Shown here piece after piece: positions 1 to 6,243 of a DNA stretch of 8,507 nt. Made by a program: the position numbers and the translations under genes. Source of the DNA: JBKEAD01 sp047973165 (GTDB lineage Bacteria; Verrucomicrobiota; Verrucomicrobiia; Chthoniobacterales; JBKEAD01). The stretch is from positions 1 to 8,507 of the forward strand of contig JBKEBM010000097.1 of the NCBI GenBank assembly GCA_047973165.1, read 5' to 3'. How positions within the stretch are numbered: the stretch's first letter is position 1; every line of letters starts with the position of its first letter. The notes under the pieces are model-generated. The model was not told where the DNA came from, searched no databases, and saw nothing but the letters and a program-made list of their open reading frames with translations.

Positions 1-453
1 GATCTGCGGCAACACATTCTTCAGAACATCATCACCCGCAGCCTTAGCGCGTTCATAAAATTTATCGAGAGGCAGCAGCATCCCCTCACGAACAAAACTG
101 TCCATGCTCCGAAAATTCAGCGTAAGGATATCGGGGGCAATTCCTCCAGCCACCATCATTGCCGTCGTAGCCTGCCGATTGAGAGTCTGAATTCGCAAAC
201 CTTGTGCGGATACGAGGCCGATGTGCGGAAAGCGTTTTTGAAAAACCTCCAGGACCCTTATATCCGCAACACTCGCAGGAGTCGTCGAAGCCGGATTGGG
301 CAAACCTTGCACGCGCAAAGTAACAGTCTCTTTTGTTGCATCACTTTCCTGTGCTGCAACAAAAGTTACCGTCAAGAAACAGAGAAATAATATCTTTATA
401 AACAAGATCTTACTTAAATCTGAGCGATACTTCTGAGGAGTTGTTGAAATCAC
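1..453 (-). CDS. ABC transporter extracellular solute-binding protein (family 1 type), N-terminal part
   Basis: The minus frame stays open from the left edge to a GTG at 451-453, giving 151 codons of a gene whose C-terminal part lies outside the window. Residues about 1-20 are a basic n-region, followed by a hydrophobic stretch (ILFLCFLTVTFVAA) and a likely signal peptidase I site before AQES. There is no lipobox cysteine. The mature part holds a beta-strand (VTLRVQG), a helix with VLEVFQKRFP, then MMVAGGIAPDILTLNF and a segment with REGMLLPLDKF. This order is typical of the first lobe of carbohydrate-type (family 1) binding proteins, which capture a ligand in the periplasm and deliver it to a membrane permease. 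The ligand is not deducible. The GTG has GGGAG three bases upstream, closer than usual; a TTG at 403-405 would give a shorter signal peptide. The gene diverges from hemB. Permease genes, if linked, lie off the left edge. Confidence 0.85.
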   Translation of the reverse strand, partial: MISTTPQKYRSDLSKILFIKILFLCFLTVTFVAAQESDATKETVTLRVQGLPNPASTTPASVADIRVLEVFQKRFPHIGLVSAQGLRIQTLNRQATTAMMVAGGIAPDILTLNFRSMDSFVREGMLLPLDKFYERAKAAGDDVLKNVLPQI

Positions 454-553
454 AAACTCCCGTAGTTTCCAGATTTTTCTACTCTATGCAAGCTCTTAAA
501 AAATATTCACCCTGGCTTGACCCCGCACGGATTTTAAACTCCAATCAGCACGG
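454..553. promoter_or_regulatory. Divergent intergenic region between the solute-binding protein gene and hemB
   Basis: About 100 bases separate two divergent starts (GTG at 453 on minus, ATG at 554 on plus), so promoters for both genes should lie here or just inside the flanking frames. The stretch is locally AT-rich around 472-507. I could not find a convincing pair of -35 and -10 boxes on either strand, nor an obvious operator palindrome. It also contains most of a small plus-strand open frame (486-557). Confidence 0.4.
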
Positions 554-557
554 ATGA
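486..557 (+). CDS. Possible 23-residue leader peptide overlapping the hemB start
   Basis: An ATG at 486 opens a 23-codon frame (beginning MQALKKYSPWLD, ending NSNQHG) whose TGA at 555-557 overlaps the hemB ATG at 554-556 as ATGA. That overlap is the classic geometry for translational coupling, and hemB has no clear ribosome binding site of its own. Against it: the small frame also lacks a Shine-Dalgarno sequence, a frame this short can occur by chance, and I recognise no homologue. It contains no run of regulatory codons of the attenuator type. It may be a real upstream leader or just untranslated sequence; the call is tentative. Confidence 0.22.
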   Translation: MQALKKYSPWLDPARILNSNQHG

Positions 558-1543
558 GCCGATCTCTCCTTCGCCGTATGCGACGCAACCGTTCCACGGA
601 GGCAATCCGCAGACTGACCACCGAAACCAGAGTTACCAGAGATAATCTGATCTGGCCCCTCTTCCATCACGCTGGCACGGATTCTGAAAACATTGATTCC
701 ATGCCAGGTATCCACCGCAACAGTCTCAGCGATTTAAAAAACCAGGCCATTCGCGCCTGCGAACTCGGTATTCCGGCTATCGCCCTCTTTCCCTGCATCG
801 AAAGCTCTCTTAAAAACCCCACCGGCAGCCACGCCTGCGCCGACTCCAACATCCTCTTCACCGCCATTCGCGAAATTAAAAAGACAACCCCCGACCTCCT
901 TCTCATCGCCGACGTCGCCCTTGACCCCTACACCTCCCACGGACACGACGGCATCCTGGACTCCGACGGAAAAAAAATTCTCAACGACGAAACCGTCGAT
1001 GCCCTCTGCCGACTTGCCCTGGCTCTGGCAAACGCCGGTGCCGACATTGTGGCACCCTCGGACATGATGGACGGGCGCATCCGCACCATCCGCCAGTCCC
1101 TCGATGCGGAGGGGCACCAGGACACAATCATCCTCTCATACGCCGCCAAATACGCCTCTGCTTTTTACGGTCCCTTTCGTGACGCCGTGGGCAGCCAGTC
1201 AAAAACTGCCCCGCTCGATAAAAGCACTTATCAGCTCAACCCGGCAAATGTCCGCGAAGCTCTTCTCGAAGCGAAGCTCGACGAAGACGAAGGAGCCGAC
1301 ATCCTGATGGTAAAACCCGCCGGACCTTACCTCGACATCATCCGCGCCGTCCGCGAACAAACCCCCCTCCCCCTCGCCGCCTACCAGGTCTCCGGCGAAT
1401 ACGCCCAAATCCACGCCGCCGCACAACTCGGCTGGCTGGATTACGAAAAAACCCGCGACGAAAGTCTCCTTGCGATCAAACGCGCCGGTGCCGACATGAT
1501 CCTGACCTACTTCGCCCCCGAAGTCGCAGCCGGGTGTAATTGA
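554..1543 (+). CDS. hemB: Porphobilinogen synthase (delta-aminolevulinic acid dehydratase)
   Basis: This cytosolic enzyme condenses two 5-aminolevulinate molecules to porphobilinogen, an early common step of haem and other tetrapyrrole synthesis. The 329-residue product has the full family length. The N-terminal RRMRRN...RRL segment, the WPLF strand and the two catalytic lysines are present: Lys199 in SYAAKYASAFYGPFRDA and the Schiff-base Lys254 in MVKPAGPYLD. The metal loop reads DVALDPYTSHGHDG (120-133). The positions of the three zinc cysteines in the E. coli type are here Ala122, Asp124 and Asp132, which matches the zinc-independent, magnesium-stimulated class exemplified by Pseudomonas aeruginosa. 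Glu246 in DEGADIL fits the allosteric magnesium site of that class. The ATG at 554 is chosen because the family N-terminus begins just there; the frame extends upstream only to codon 521 without another ATG. No good Shine-Dalgarno sequence is seen. Codons are strongly C-ending. Confidence 0.97.
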   Translation: MSRSLLRRMRRNRSTEAIRRLTTETRVTRDNLIWPLFHHAGTDSENIDSMPGIHRNSLSDLKNQAIRACELGIPAIALFPCIESSLKNPTGSHACADSNILFTAIREIKKTTPDLLLIADVALDPYTSHGHDGILDSDGKKILNDETVDALCRLALALANAGADIVAPSDMMDGRIRTIRQSLDAEGHQDTIILSYAAKYASAFYGPFRDAVGSQSKTAPLDKSTYQLNPANVREALLEAKLDEDEGADILMVKPAGPYLDIIRAVREQTPLPLAAYQVSGEYAQIHAAAQLGWLDYEKTRDESLLAIKRAGADMILTYFAPEVAAGCN

Positions 1544-1564
1544 AAATAAAAGGCACACCCTAAA

Positions 1565-1590
1565 ATCTTCCTACGGGTTGTCCGGAAGAT
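1565..1590 (+). other. Hairpin downstream of hemB, possible weak terminator
   Basis: ATCTTCC (1565-1571) and GGAAGAT (1584-1590) form a perfect 7-bp stem with a 12-base loop, 22 bases after the hemB stop. The nearest T-run (1602-1606) starts 11 bases beyond the stem, so this is not a canonical intrinsic terminator. It may protect the 3' end of the hemB message or be incidental. Confidence 0.3.
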
Positions 1591-1605
1591 ATTGCTCCGT
1601 ATTTT
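1578..1605 (+). promoter_or_regulatory. Weak sigma-70-like promoter candidate for the 1695-5347 gene cluster
   Basis: TTGTCC (1578-1583) and TATTTT (1600-1605) are separated by 16 bases and each matches four of six consensus positions. The site lies about 90 bases ahead of the ATG at 1695 in the 151-base gap after hemB and overlaps the hairpin at 1565-1590. The match is poor enough to arise by chance, and read-through from hemB is an equally good explanation for expression of the downstream genes. Confidence 0.2.
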
Positions 1606-1694
1606 TAAACGGTTGATTTTCGCCGGAATTATCCGCATGGTGGAAAGCGATTCTCAGCACGCTCGCCGTCGCAAAAAACAACAACCCTTTAACT

Positions 1695-2618
1695 ATGAAT
1701 ATCGAACTCACCCCCTTTGCAAACTGGAGCAAAACCCTCCGCCTCTCGAACGCAACCCACGAACTTTTTGTCAGCCTCGAGGTTGGCCCGCGCGTCCTCT
1801 GCTACCGCGAAATCGACGGCGACAACGTCTTTAAACTCTACGCAGCACAACTCGGAACCTCCGGCGAAAACGAATTTATGATTCGCGGCGGACACCGCCT
1901 CTGGGCCGCCCCCGAGGAGCACACTCTCACCTACCACGCCGACAACGAAGAAGTAGAATACAAGGGCAACCCCGACAAATCCGTTCTCTTCACCAGCCAG
2001 CAGTCCAACCCCCGCCTTTGCAAGGAGCTGACCGTCGGGCTGGACAAAAAGACCTCAAAAGTCACCCTGCGCCACGCCATTCGCAACGAGGGGGAGACAT
2101 CTCTCACGCTCGCAACCTGGGGACTCAGCATGATGGACTCGGGCGGCATGGCGATCATCCCCCAGCCTCCCTTTGCCCCACATACTGAAAATTTCACCGT
2201 CAATCGCAACCTCTCTCTCTGGAGTTACACCGACCTCGGCGACCCTCGATACATCTGGGGGCAACGCTTCTTTCTTGTGCAGCAGGACGAGCAGTCCGGG
2301 CCGACAAAGATCGGTCTTTCGCTAACCGAAGGCTGGGTCGCCTACCTGCTTGCCGATTACCTTTTTATCAAAAGCATCGCCTGGACCCCCTCGGAAACCT
2401 ACCCCGACCGCGACACCAACTTTCAGCTCTTTACCGACCAAAGCATGATGGAACTTGAGTCCCTCGGCCCACTTGATAGTCTGCGTCCCGGTGCGACCGC
2501 ATCACACGAGGAAACCTGGCACCTGTTCCGACTCAACGAACCGGCTGAACTAACTTCGGAAGACCAGATCGCCGAATGGATCGCACCCTTCCTGGAAAAA
2601 GCCGGACTGACTTCCTGA
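1695..2618 (+). CDS. DUF4380-like protein, predicted galactose-mutarotase-type beta-sandwich
   Basis: The product is 307 residues with no signal peptide or membrane segment, so probably cytosolic. Its outline resembles the DUF4380 family of aldose-epimerase-like beta-sandwich proteins: an N-terminal segment with VSLEVGPRVLCYRE (26-39), a GGHRLWAAPEE motif (65-75, with His67, Trp70 and Glu74), alternating beta-rich segments, and a C-terminal ELESLGPLDSLRPG ... HEETWHL block (about 262-287). In the mutarotase superfamily such folds bind or epimerise sugars, but no activity can be assigned here and I would not infer one. The assignment rests on remembered motif style, not on a search. The ATG at 1695 gives a start in keeping with the fold; a recognisable Shine-Dalgarno sequence is absent. 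The next gene starts 16 bases downstream on the same strand, suggesting co-transcription with the lipoprotein and uvrB. Codons are strongly C-ending, as in hemB. Confidence 0.82.
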   Translation: MNIELTPFANWSKTLRLSNATHELFVSLEVGPRVLCYREIDGDNVFKLYAAQLGTSGENEFMIRGGHRLWAAPEEHTLTYHADNEEVEYKGNPDKSVLFTSQQSNPRLCKELTVGLDKKTSKVTLRHAIRNEGETSLTLATWGLSMMDSGGMAIIPQPPFAPHTENFTVNRNLSLWSYTDLGDPRYIWGQRFFLVQQDEQSGPTKIGLSLTEGWVAYLLADYLFIKSIAWTPSETYPDRDTNFQLFTDQSMMELESLGPLDSLRPGATASHEETWHLFRLNEPAELTSEDQIAEWIAPFLEKAGLTS

Positions 2619-2634
2619 TTCTCAAGCACCCGAT

Positions 2635-3132
2635 ATGAATTTTTTAAAAATCTCCGTCTCAGCTTATCTCGCCCTTATTTTTACAGCACTGGCCTTCCTG
2701 ACAGGCTGCGAAACAACCGCTGTATTTTCACCGGTCGCGCAGGCAAAACGCGATGCCATGCTGGCGGCGATCCCACAGGAACCCCTCGGAAATTACTACA
2801 TCGGGCGCCGTTTTTTCAAACGTGAATATAAAATCTGGGGCTGGATTCGCAAACCGCGTCAATCCTGGAACCAGGCACAACTCGTGATGCTCAACGAACA
2901 ACAAAAACTCGCTCCGGATCGTGCACAAAACCGTATCGGCTCTGACAACGATTACGAATATAAACTCTCCGGATTCTTCAGCGGCGACCGTGTTTACGAG
3001 CCCTCCAGCAACCGCATCTATCCTGAGTTTGTCCTGACAGGCTATGAGTTACTAAGCACAAATCCCGCCCGTATTTTCGCCGACCCTCGCTCCACGGACC
3101 CGAAAATTCGTCTCCTGGCTCCGCCAATGTAG
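2635..3132 (+). CDS. Small predicted outer-membrane lipoprotein of unknown function
   Basis: The 165-residue product begins with a short basic/hydrophobic signal (MNFLKISVSAYLALIFTALAF) followed by the lipobox LTGC, so Cys25 should be lipidated after signal peptidase II cleavage. The residue after the cysteine is Glu, not Asp, which by the E. coli sorting rule favours the outer membrane. The mature part (about 141 residues) is basic and aromatic, with FKREYKIWGWIRKPRQSW (near 61-78), a Gln-rich segment and a C-terminal NRIYPEFVLTGYELLS region followed by a Pro-rich end. I do not recognise a named family and assign no function. It lies 16 bases after the DUF4380-like gene and its TAG ends 4 bases before the uvrB ATG, so the three are probably on one message. 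No clear ribosome binding site precedes it. Confidence 0.83.
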   Translation: MNFLKISVSAYLALIFTALAFLTGCETTAVFSPVAQAKRDAMLAAIPQEPLGNYYIGRRFFKREYKIWGWIRKPRQSWNQAQLVMLNEQQKLAPDRAQNRIGSDNDYEYKLSGFFSGDRVYEPSSNRIYPEFVLTGYELLSTNPARIFADPRSTDPKIRLLAPPM

Positions 3133-3136
3133 GGGA

Positions 3137-5347
3137 ATGGAATTCCGCCTCCAGTCAGACTACAAACCGCAGGGCGATCAGGAGCAGGCGATTGAAAAAC
3201 TGAGTCGCTCGATTGCGCTCGACAACCGCCATCAGTCCCTGCTTGGTGTCACCGGATCGGGGAAGACTTTTACGATGGCCAATGTCATTCAGCATACTGG
3301 TCGTCCGACGCTCATAATGTCTCACAATAAGACTCTGGCGGCACAGCTTTACAGCGAGTTTAAACAATTTTTTCCGCAAAATGCGGTGGAGTATTTTGTG
3401 AGCTATTTCGATTACTACCAGCCCGAGGCGTATATCCCACGCTCGGATACGTATATCGAAAAGGACTCAGCAATTAACGAAGAGATCGAGCGACTGCGAC
3501 TCTCGACGGTGAGTTCACTGCTTTCCCGCCGCGACACGATCGTGGTTGCCAGCGTATCCTGCATTTACGGCCTGGCGTCACCCGAAGATTTTTTGCAAAT
3601 GATGCTATCAGTAAAACAGGGTCAGCAGATCACACGGGAAGCCGTGCTCACACAGCTCGTGGACATGCTTTATGAGCGAAACGATATTGCCTTCACGCGA
3701 GGGAAATTTCGCGTCCGGGGCGATGTTGTGGAAATTTTCCCGGCCCAGGAAGAAGAGATCGGAATCCGGGTGGAGTTTTTCGGAGACGAAATCGAACGAA
3801 TCAGCCGCTTCGATCCGCTGACCGGTGACGTGCAGGACCGCCTCACGACCCTCACGCTTTTTCCGGCAAAGCAGTTTGTGACACCTTTTGCAAAATTAAA
3901 CAAAGCCATGCAGGCAATTCGCGACGAGATGGACGAACGCGTGGTCTGGTTTGAAAAACACGGGCAACTCATCGAGGCGCAGCGTATCAAAATGCGCACG
4001 GAGTTTGATCTCGAAATGATGCAGGAAATGGGATTCTGCGCAGGAATCGAGAATTATTCGCGTCACCTGAGCGGACGCGCACCAGGCTCCCGACCTTACA
4101 CACTGATGGATTTTTTACCCAAGGACTCGCTTTTAATCATCGACGAATCCCACGCGACAGTCCCGCAAATCGGCGGGATGTATGCCGGGGATCGTTCGCG
4201 TAAATCGGTGCTGGTAAATTACGGATTTCGCCTGCCGAGTGCGCTGGATAATCGTCCGCTGAATTTTGGAGAGTTTATGGAGGTCACGAACCAGATCGTT
4301 TATGTCAGTGCAACTCCGGGACCCTTTGAAATCCAAAACAGCATTGTCGGAAATAAAGATTATATCCCCCTCCCTGATAAGGATACCAAGGCAAAAGCGG
4401 CCAAACAAAAACTAAGCAACGGGATGAATGGCCGCATGACTGCCGCTCCGACCTTCGACCCCGTCACACCTGGCTCACCACTCATTGCCGAGCAAATCAT
4501 TCGCCCCACCGGACTGCTGGACCCGGAAATCAGCATCTTTCCGCTCAAAGGGCAAATTGATAAAACCATCGAGCTTTGTCGCGGGCGCATCGAAAAGGGC
4601 GAGCGAGTCCTGGTAACGACCCTGACGAAACGAACAGCGGAGGATTTATCGGACTACCTGCGGGATGTTGATTTACGTGTGCGCTACCTGCACAGCGATA
4701 TCGATACGGTCGAGCGGGTGGAGATTTTGCGAGCACTGCGCCAGGGTGAGTTTGATATTCTGGTTGGGATCAACCTTCTGCGAGAGGGGCTGGACCTGCC
4801 CGAAGTCAGCCTGGTGTGTATTCTGGATGCCGACAAGGAGGGATACCTGCGCAGCCAGACTTCCCTGATTCAGACGGCAGGACGCGCTGCCCGACACGTA
4901 AACGGTGAAGTTACTTTGTTTGCCGACACCGTGACATCCAGCATGCAGGCTTTACTCGATGTTACGGAGTATCGACGTGCCCGGCAGATAGCCTACAACG
5001 AAGAGCACGGCATCACACCACAAAGCGTCAAACGAGGTGTGCAGGAAAGCCTGCACGTTATCCTGAAAGGAAAAGAAGTGGAAAAGTCCATCCTCCAGGA
5101 AGATGGGGAAACTTATAACATCGGAGAGATGATTCGCGAGCTGGAAGCCGAAATGACAACTGCTGCCGGAAATCTGGAATACGAAAAAGCCGCCCTGCTC
5201 CGGGATCAGATTCAGGAACTCAAAAAGGGTAAAGACGACAGCTCAACTCCCGAAAATACTCCTGTAAAAGCCAGACGCCCTCTCAAAAAATACACCCTGT
5301 CCAAACGCCGGGGACCTTCCAAAAAAACGAAACTGGTTCGGAAGTAG
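3137..5347 (+). CDS. uvrB: Excinuclease ABC subunit B (UvrB)
   Basis: UvrB is the damage-verifying helicase-like subunit of bacterial nucleotide excision repair; it is loaded on DNA by UvrA and recruits the UvrC nuclease. All hallmarks are present: Walker A GVTGSGKT (37-44), the beta-hairpin that clamps damaged DNA (SYFDYYQPEAYIP, 89-101), Walker B DESH (336-339), SATPG (391-395), motif V GINLLREGLD (544-553), motif VI QTAGRAAR (579-586) and the C-terminal UVR helix pair that contacts UvrC (about 665-697). The length of 736 exceeds the usual 660-680. The excess is about 44 residues inserted after SATPGPFEIQNS (roughly 405-449), before EQIIRPTGLLDP, plus a Lys/Arg-rich tail (698-736). The start fits the family N-terminus; a GGGGA sits too close to the ATG to be an ideal ribosome site. 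The gene is 4 bases behind the lipoprotein gene and converges on the PEP-CTERM gene 19 bases later. Confidence 0.98.
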   Translation: MEFRLQSDYKPQGDQEQAIEKLSRSIALDNRHQSLLGVTGSGKTFTMANVIQHTGRPTLIMSHNKTLAAQLYSEFKQFFPQNAVEYFVSYFDYYQPEAYIPRSDTYIEKDSAINEEIERLRLSTVSSLLSRRDTIVVASVSCIYGLASPEDFLQMMLSVKQGQQITREAVLTQLVDMLYERNDIAFTRGKFRVRGDVVEIFPAQEEEIGIRVEFFGDEIERISRFDPLTGDVQDRLTTLTLFPAKQFVTPFAKLNKAMQAIRDEMDERVVWFEKHGQLIEAQRIKMRTEFDLEMMQEMGFCAGIENYSRHLSGRAPGSRPYTLMDFLPKDSLLIIDESHATVPQIGGMYAGDRSRKSVLVNYGFRLPSALDNRPLNFGEFMEVTNQIVYVSATPGPFEIQNSIVGNKDYIPLPDKDTKAKAAKQKLSNGMNGRMTAAPTFDPVTPGSPLIAEQIIRPTGLLDPEISIFPLKGQIDKTIELCRGRIEKGERVLVTTLTKRTAEDLSDYLRDVDLRVRYLHSDIDTVERVEILRALRQGEFDILVGINLLREGLDLPEVSLVCILDADKEGYLRSQTSLIQTAGRAARHVNGEVTLFADTVTSSMQALLDVTEYRRARQIAYNEEHGITPQSVKRGVQESLHVILKGKEVEKSILQEDGETYNIGEMIRELEAEMTTAAGNLEYEKAALLRDQIQELKKGKDDSSTPENTPVKARRPLKKYTLSKRRGPSKKTKLVRK

Positions 5348-5366
5348 AGACGGCAGGCTTTATCGC

Positions 5367-6104
5367 TCAGGTATTTCGACGACGCCTGACCCAGGCCAGG
5401 GCACAAAAACTGAGGGTCAGCAAGCTGGCAGTTCCGGGTTCAGGTATGGCGAGAACTGAGATATTATCAACGCCGATGTGAGCGTTTCCGCCAGTACCTA
5501 CCCCACTGCGGAAGCCCCAGCCAAAAAGGATTCCTTCACCGTTAGCCAATGGAACAGCCAGATCGACTGTAACGGATTTGGCATCCACGAGGGGGTCAGA
5601 TAGATTAGCAGTTGTGGCATTGGTTGTGGCTGTGGACGAAAGACTGCCTGTAATACCCGTGGTTGTCCATCCCGTGTTATTTGGATTGTAATTAAAAGAC
5701 AAGGTGGTGGCACGACCAGACTCAGAAAACTGCTTAAAGTCCCAGGAAACCTGAAACGATGTGATGTCTGCTCCGGTGTTGTTTGTAAAAGACCAGTTCA
5801 GAAAGTCCGTTCCGCTCGTCGGTCCTTTTTGGCCAAAGGAAAAGTCGGTTGAAGAAACAGCAGAGGAAAAAAGCGCATAGCTGCTGTTAGAATTATTATA
5901 GGACGCGGCACTGTTGTAATACCCACCTGGGGTAAAATCACTATCAGAAAACGTAAAGTTAGCAGGTAATGTTGAAGTTCCGTTGTAAGAATTAAAGTTT
6001 TCGATGTAAGCAACACCGGGAGCATTTATAAGTTGAGCCGCATTCAGACCCAGTGTTGTCAGTATTACGAGGCTTATCGTGAGGAGATATTTTTTCATGT
6101 TCAT
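5367..6104 (-). CDS. PEP-CTERM sorting domain protein, exported
   Basis: The 245-residue product has an N-terminal signal peptide (MNMKKYLLTISLVILTTLG, likely cleaved near NAAQ). A mature region follows that is rich in Asn, Ser, Thr and Gly and beta-strand-like, typical of surface jelly-roll proteins (segments FTNNTGADITSFQVSWDF and NAHIGVDNISV). The C-terminus is a classic PEP-CTERM signal: IPEPG (220-224), a hydrophobic stretch (SLLTLSFCALAWV) and RRRRN. In Gram-negative bacteria this tail is recognised and cleaved by an exosortase during export, often alongside exopolysaccharide production. No exosortase gene is in the window. Two in-frame ATGs (6104 and 6098) are possible; MNMKK or MKK both give a workable signal peptide. 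Upstream is CAACCAACCCCCAACT with no Shine-Dalgarno match. The role of the mature domain is unknown. It is on the same strand as the upstream MCE gene, 139 bases away. Confidence 0.9.
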   Translation of the reverse strand: MNMKKYLLTISLVILTTLGLNAAQLINAPGVAYIENFNSYNGTSTLPANFTFSDSDFTPGGYYNSAASYNNSNSSYALFSSAVSSTDFSFGQKGPTSGTDFLNWSFTNNTGADITSFQVSWDFKQFSESGRATTLSFNYNPNNTGWTTTGITGSLSSTATTNATTANLSDPLVDAKSVTVDLAVPLANGEGILFGWGFRSGVGTGGNAHIGVDNISVLAIPEPGTASLLTLSFCALAWVRRRRNT

Positions 6105-6172
6105 AGTTGGGGGTTGGTTGATGAGTTATGGAGTGACTCTCAGATGCCCACACTGAAACACTCAAAGCATTT

Positions 6173-6178
6173 TGTCAA
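6173..6178 (-). promoter_or_regulatory. Consensus -35 box (TTGACA) upstream of the PEP-CTERM gene
   Basis: On the minus strand a perfect TTGACA lies about 70 bases ahead of the ATG at 6104, directly preceded by a T-tract that could act like an UP element. With 17-base spacing the -10 position (6150-6155) reads CAGTGT, a poor match, so only the -35 half is convincing. The site suggests the PEP-CTERM gene can be transcribed independently of the MCE gene. Confidence 0.3.
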
Positions 6179-6225
6179 AAAAATTTGATGTAACAAAAAC
6201 GTGACTCTTGAAAAGTTATTCCAGC

Positions 6226-6241
6226 GAATCGGCACCGACTC
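6226..6241 (-). other. Short GC-rich hairpin just after the MCE gene stop codon
   Basis: Read on the minus strand, GAGTCG-GTGC-CGATTC forms a 6-bp stem (one G-U pair) with a 4-base loop, starting 2 bases after the TGA at 6244-6246. A short T-run follows only about 11 bases later, so it is a weak candidate for an intrinsic terminator or a 3'-end stabilising stem of the MCE transcript. Confidence 0.3.
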
Positions 6242-6243
6242 CT

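Noticed and set aside
734..1117. 127-codon open frame on the minus strand inside hemB
   Set aside because: It is the antisense of strongly C-biased hemB codons, giving a Gly/Val-rich translation with no family features.
1199..1558. 119-codon minus-strand open frame over the end of hemB
   Set aside because: Antisense shadow of hemB; the low-complexity Gly/Val/Asp translation reflects the codon bias of the real gene.
1592..1834. 80-codon plus-strand open frame spanning the hemB-DUF4380 gap
   Set aside because: Most of it is out of frame within the well-supported gene at 1695; the translation is Arg/Pro-rich and resembles nothing.
5385..5397. GCCTG-ACC-CAGGC hairpin as a uvrB terminator
   Set aside because: It lies within the codons for the Ala-Trp-Val-Arg stretch of the PEP-CTERM tail, has no following T-run, and can be explained by coding constraint.
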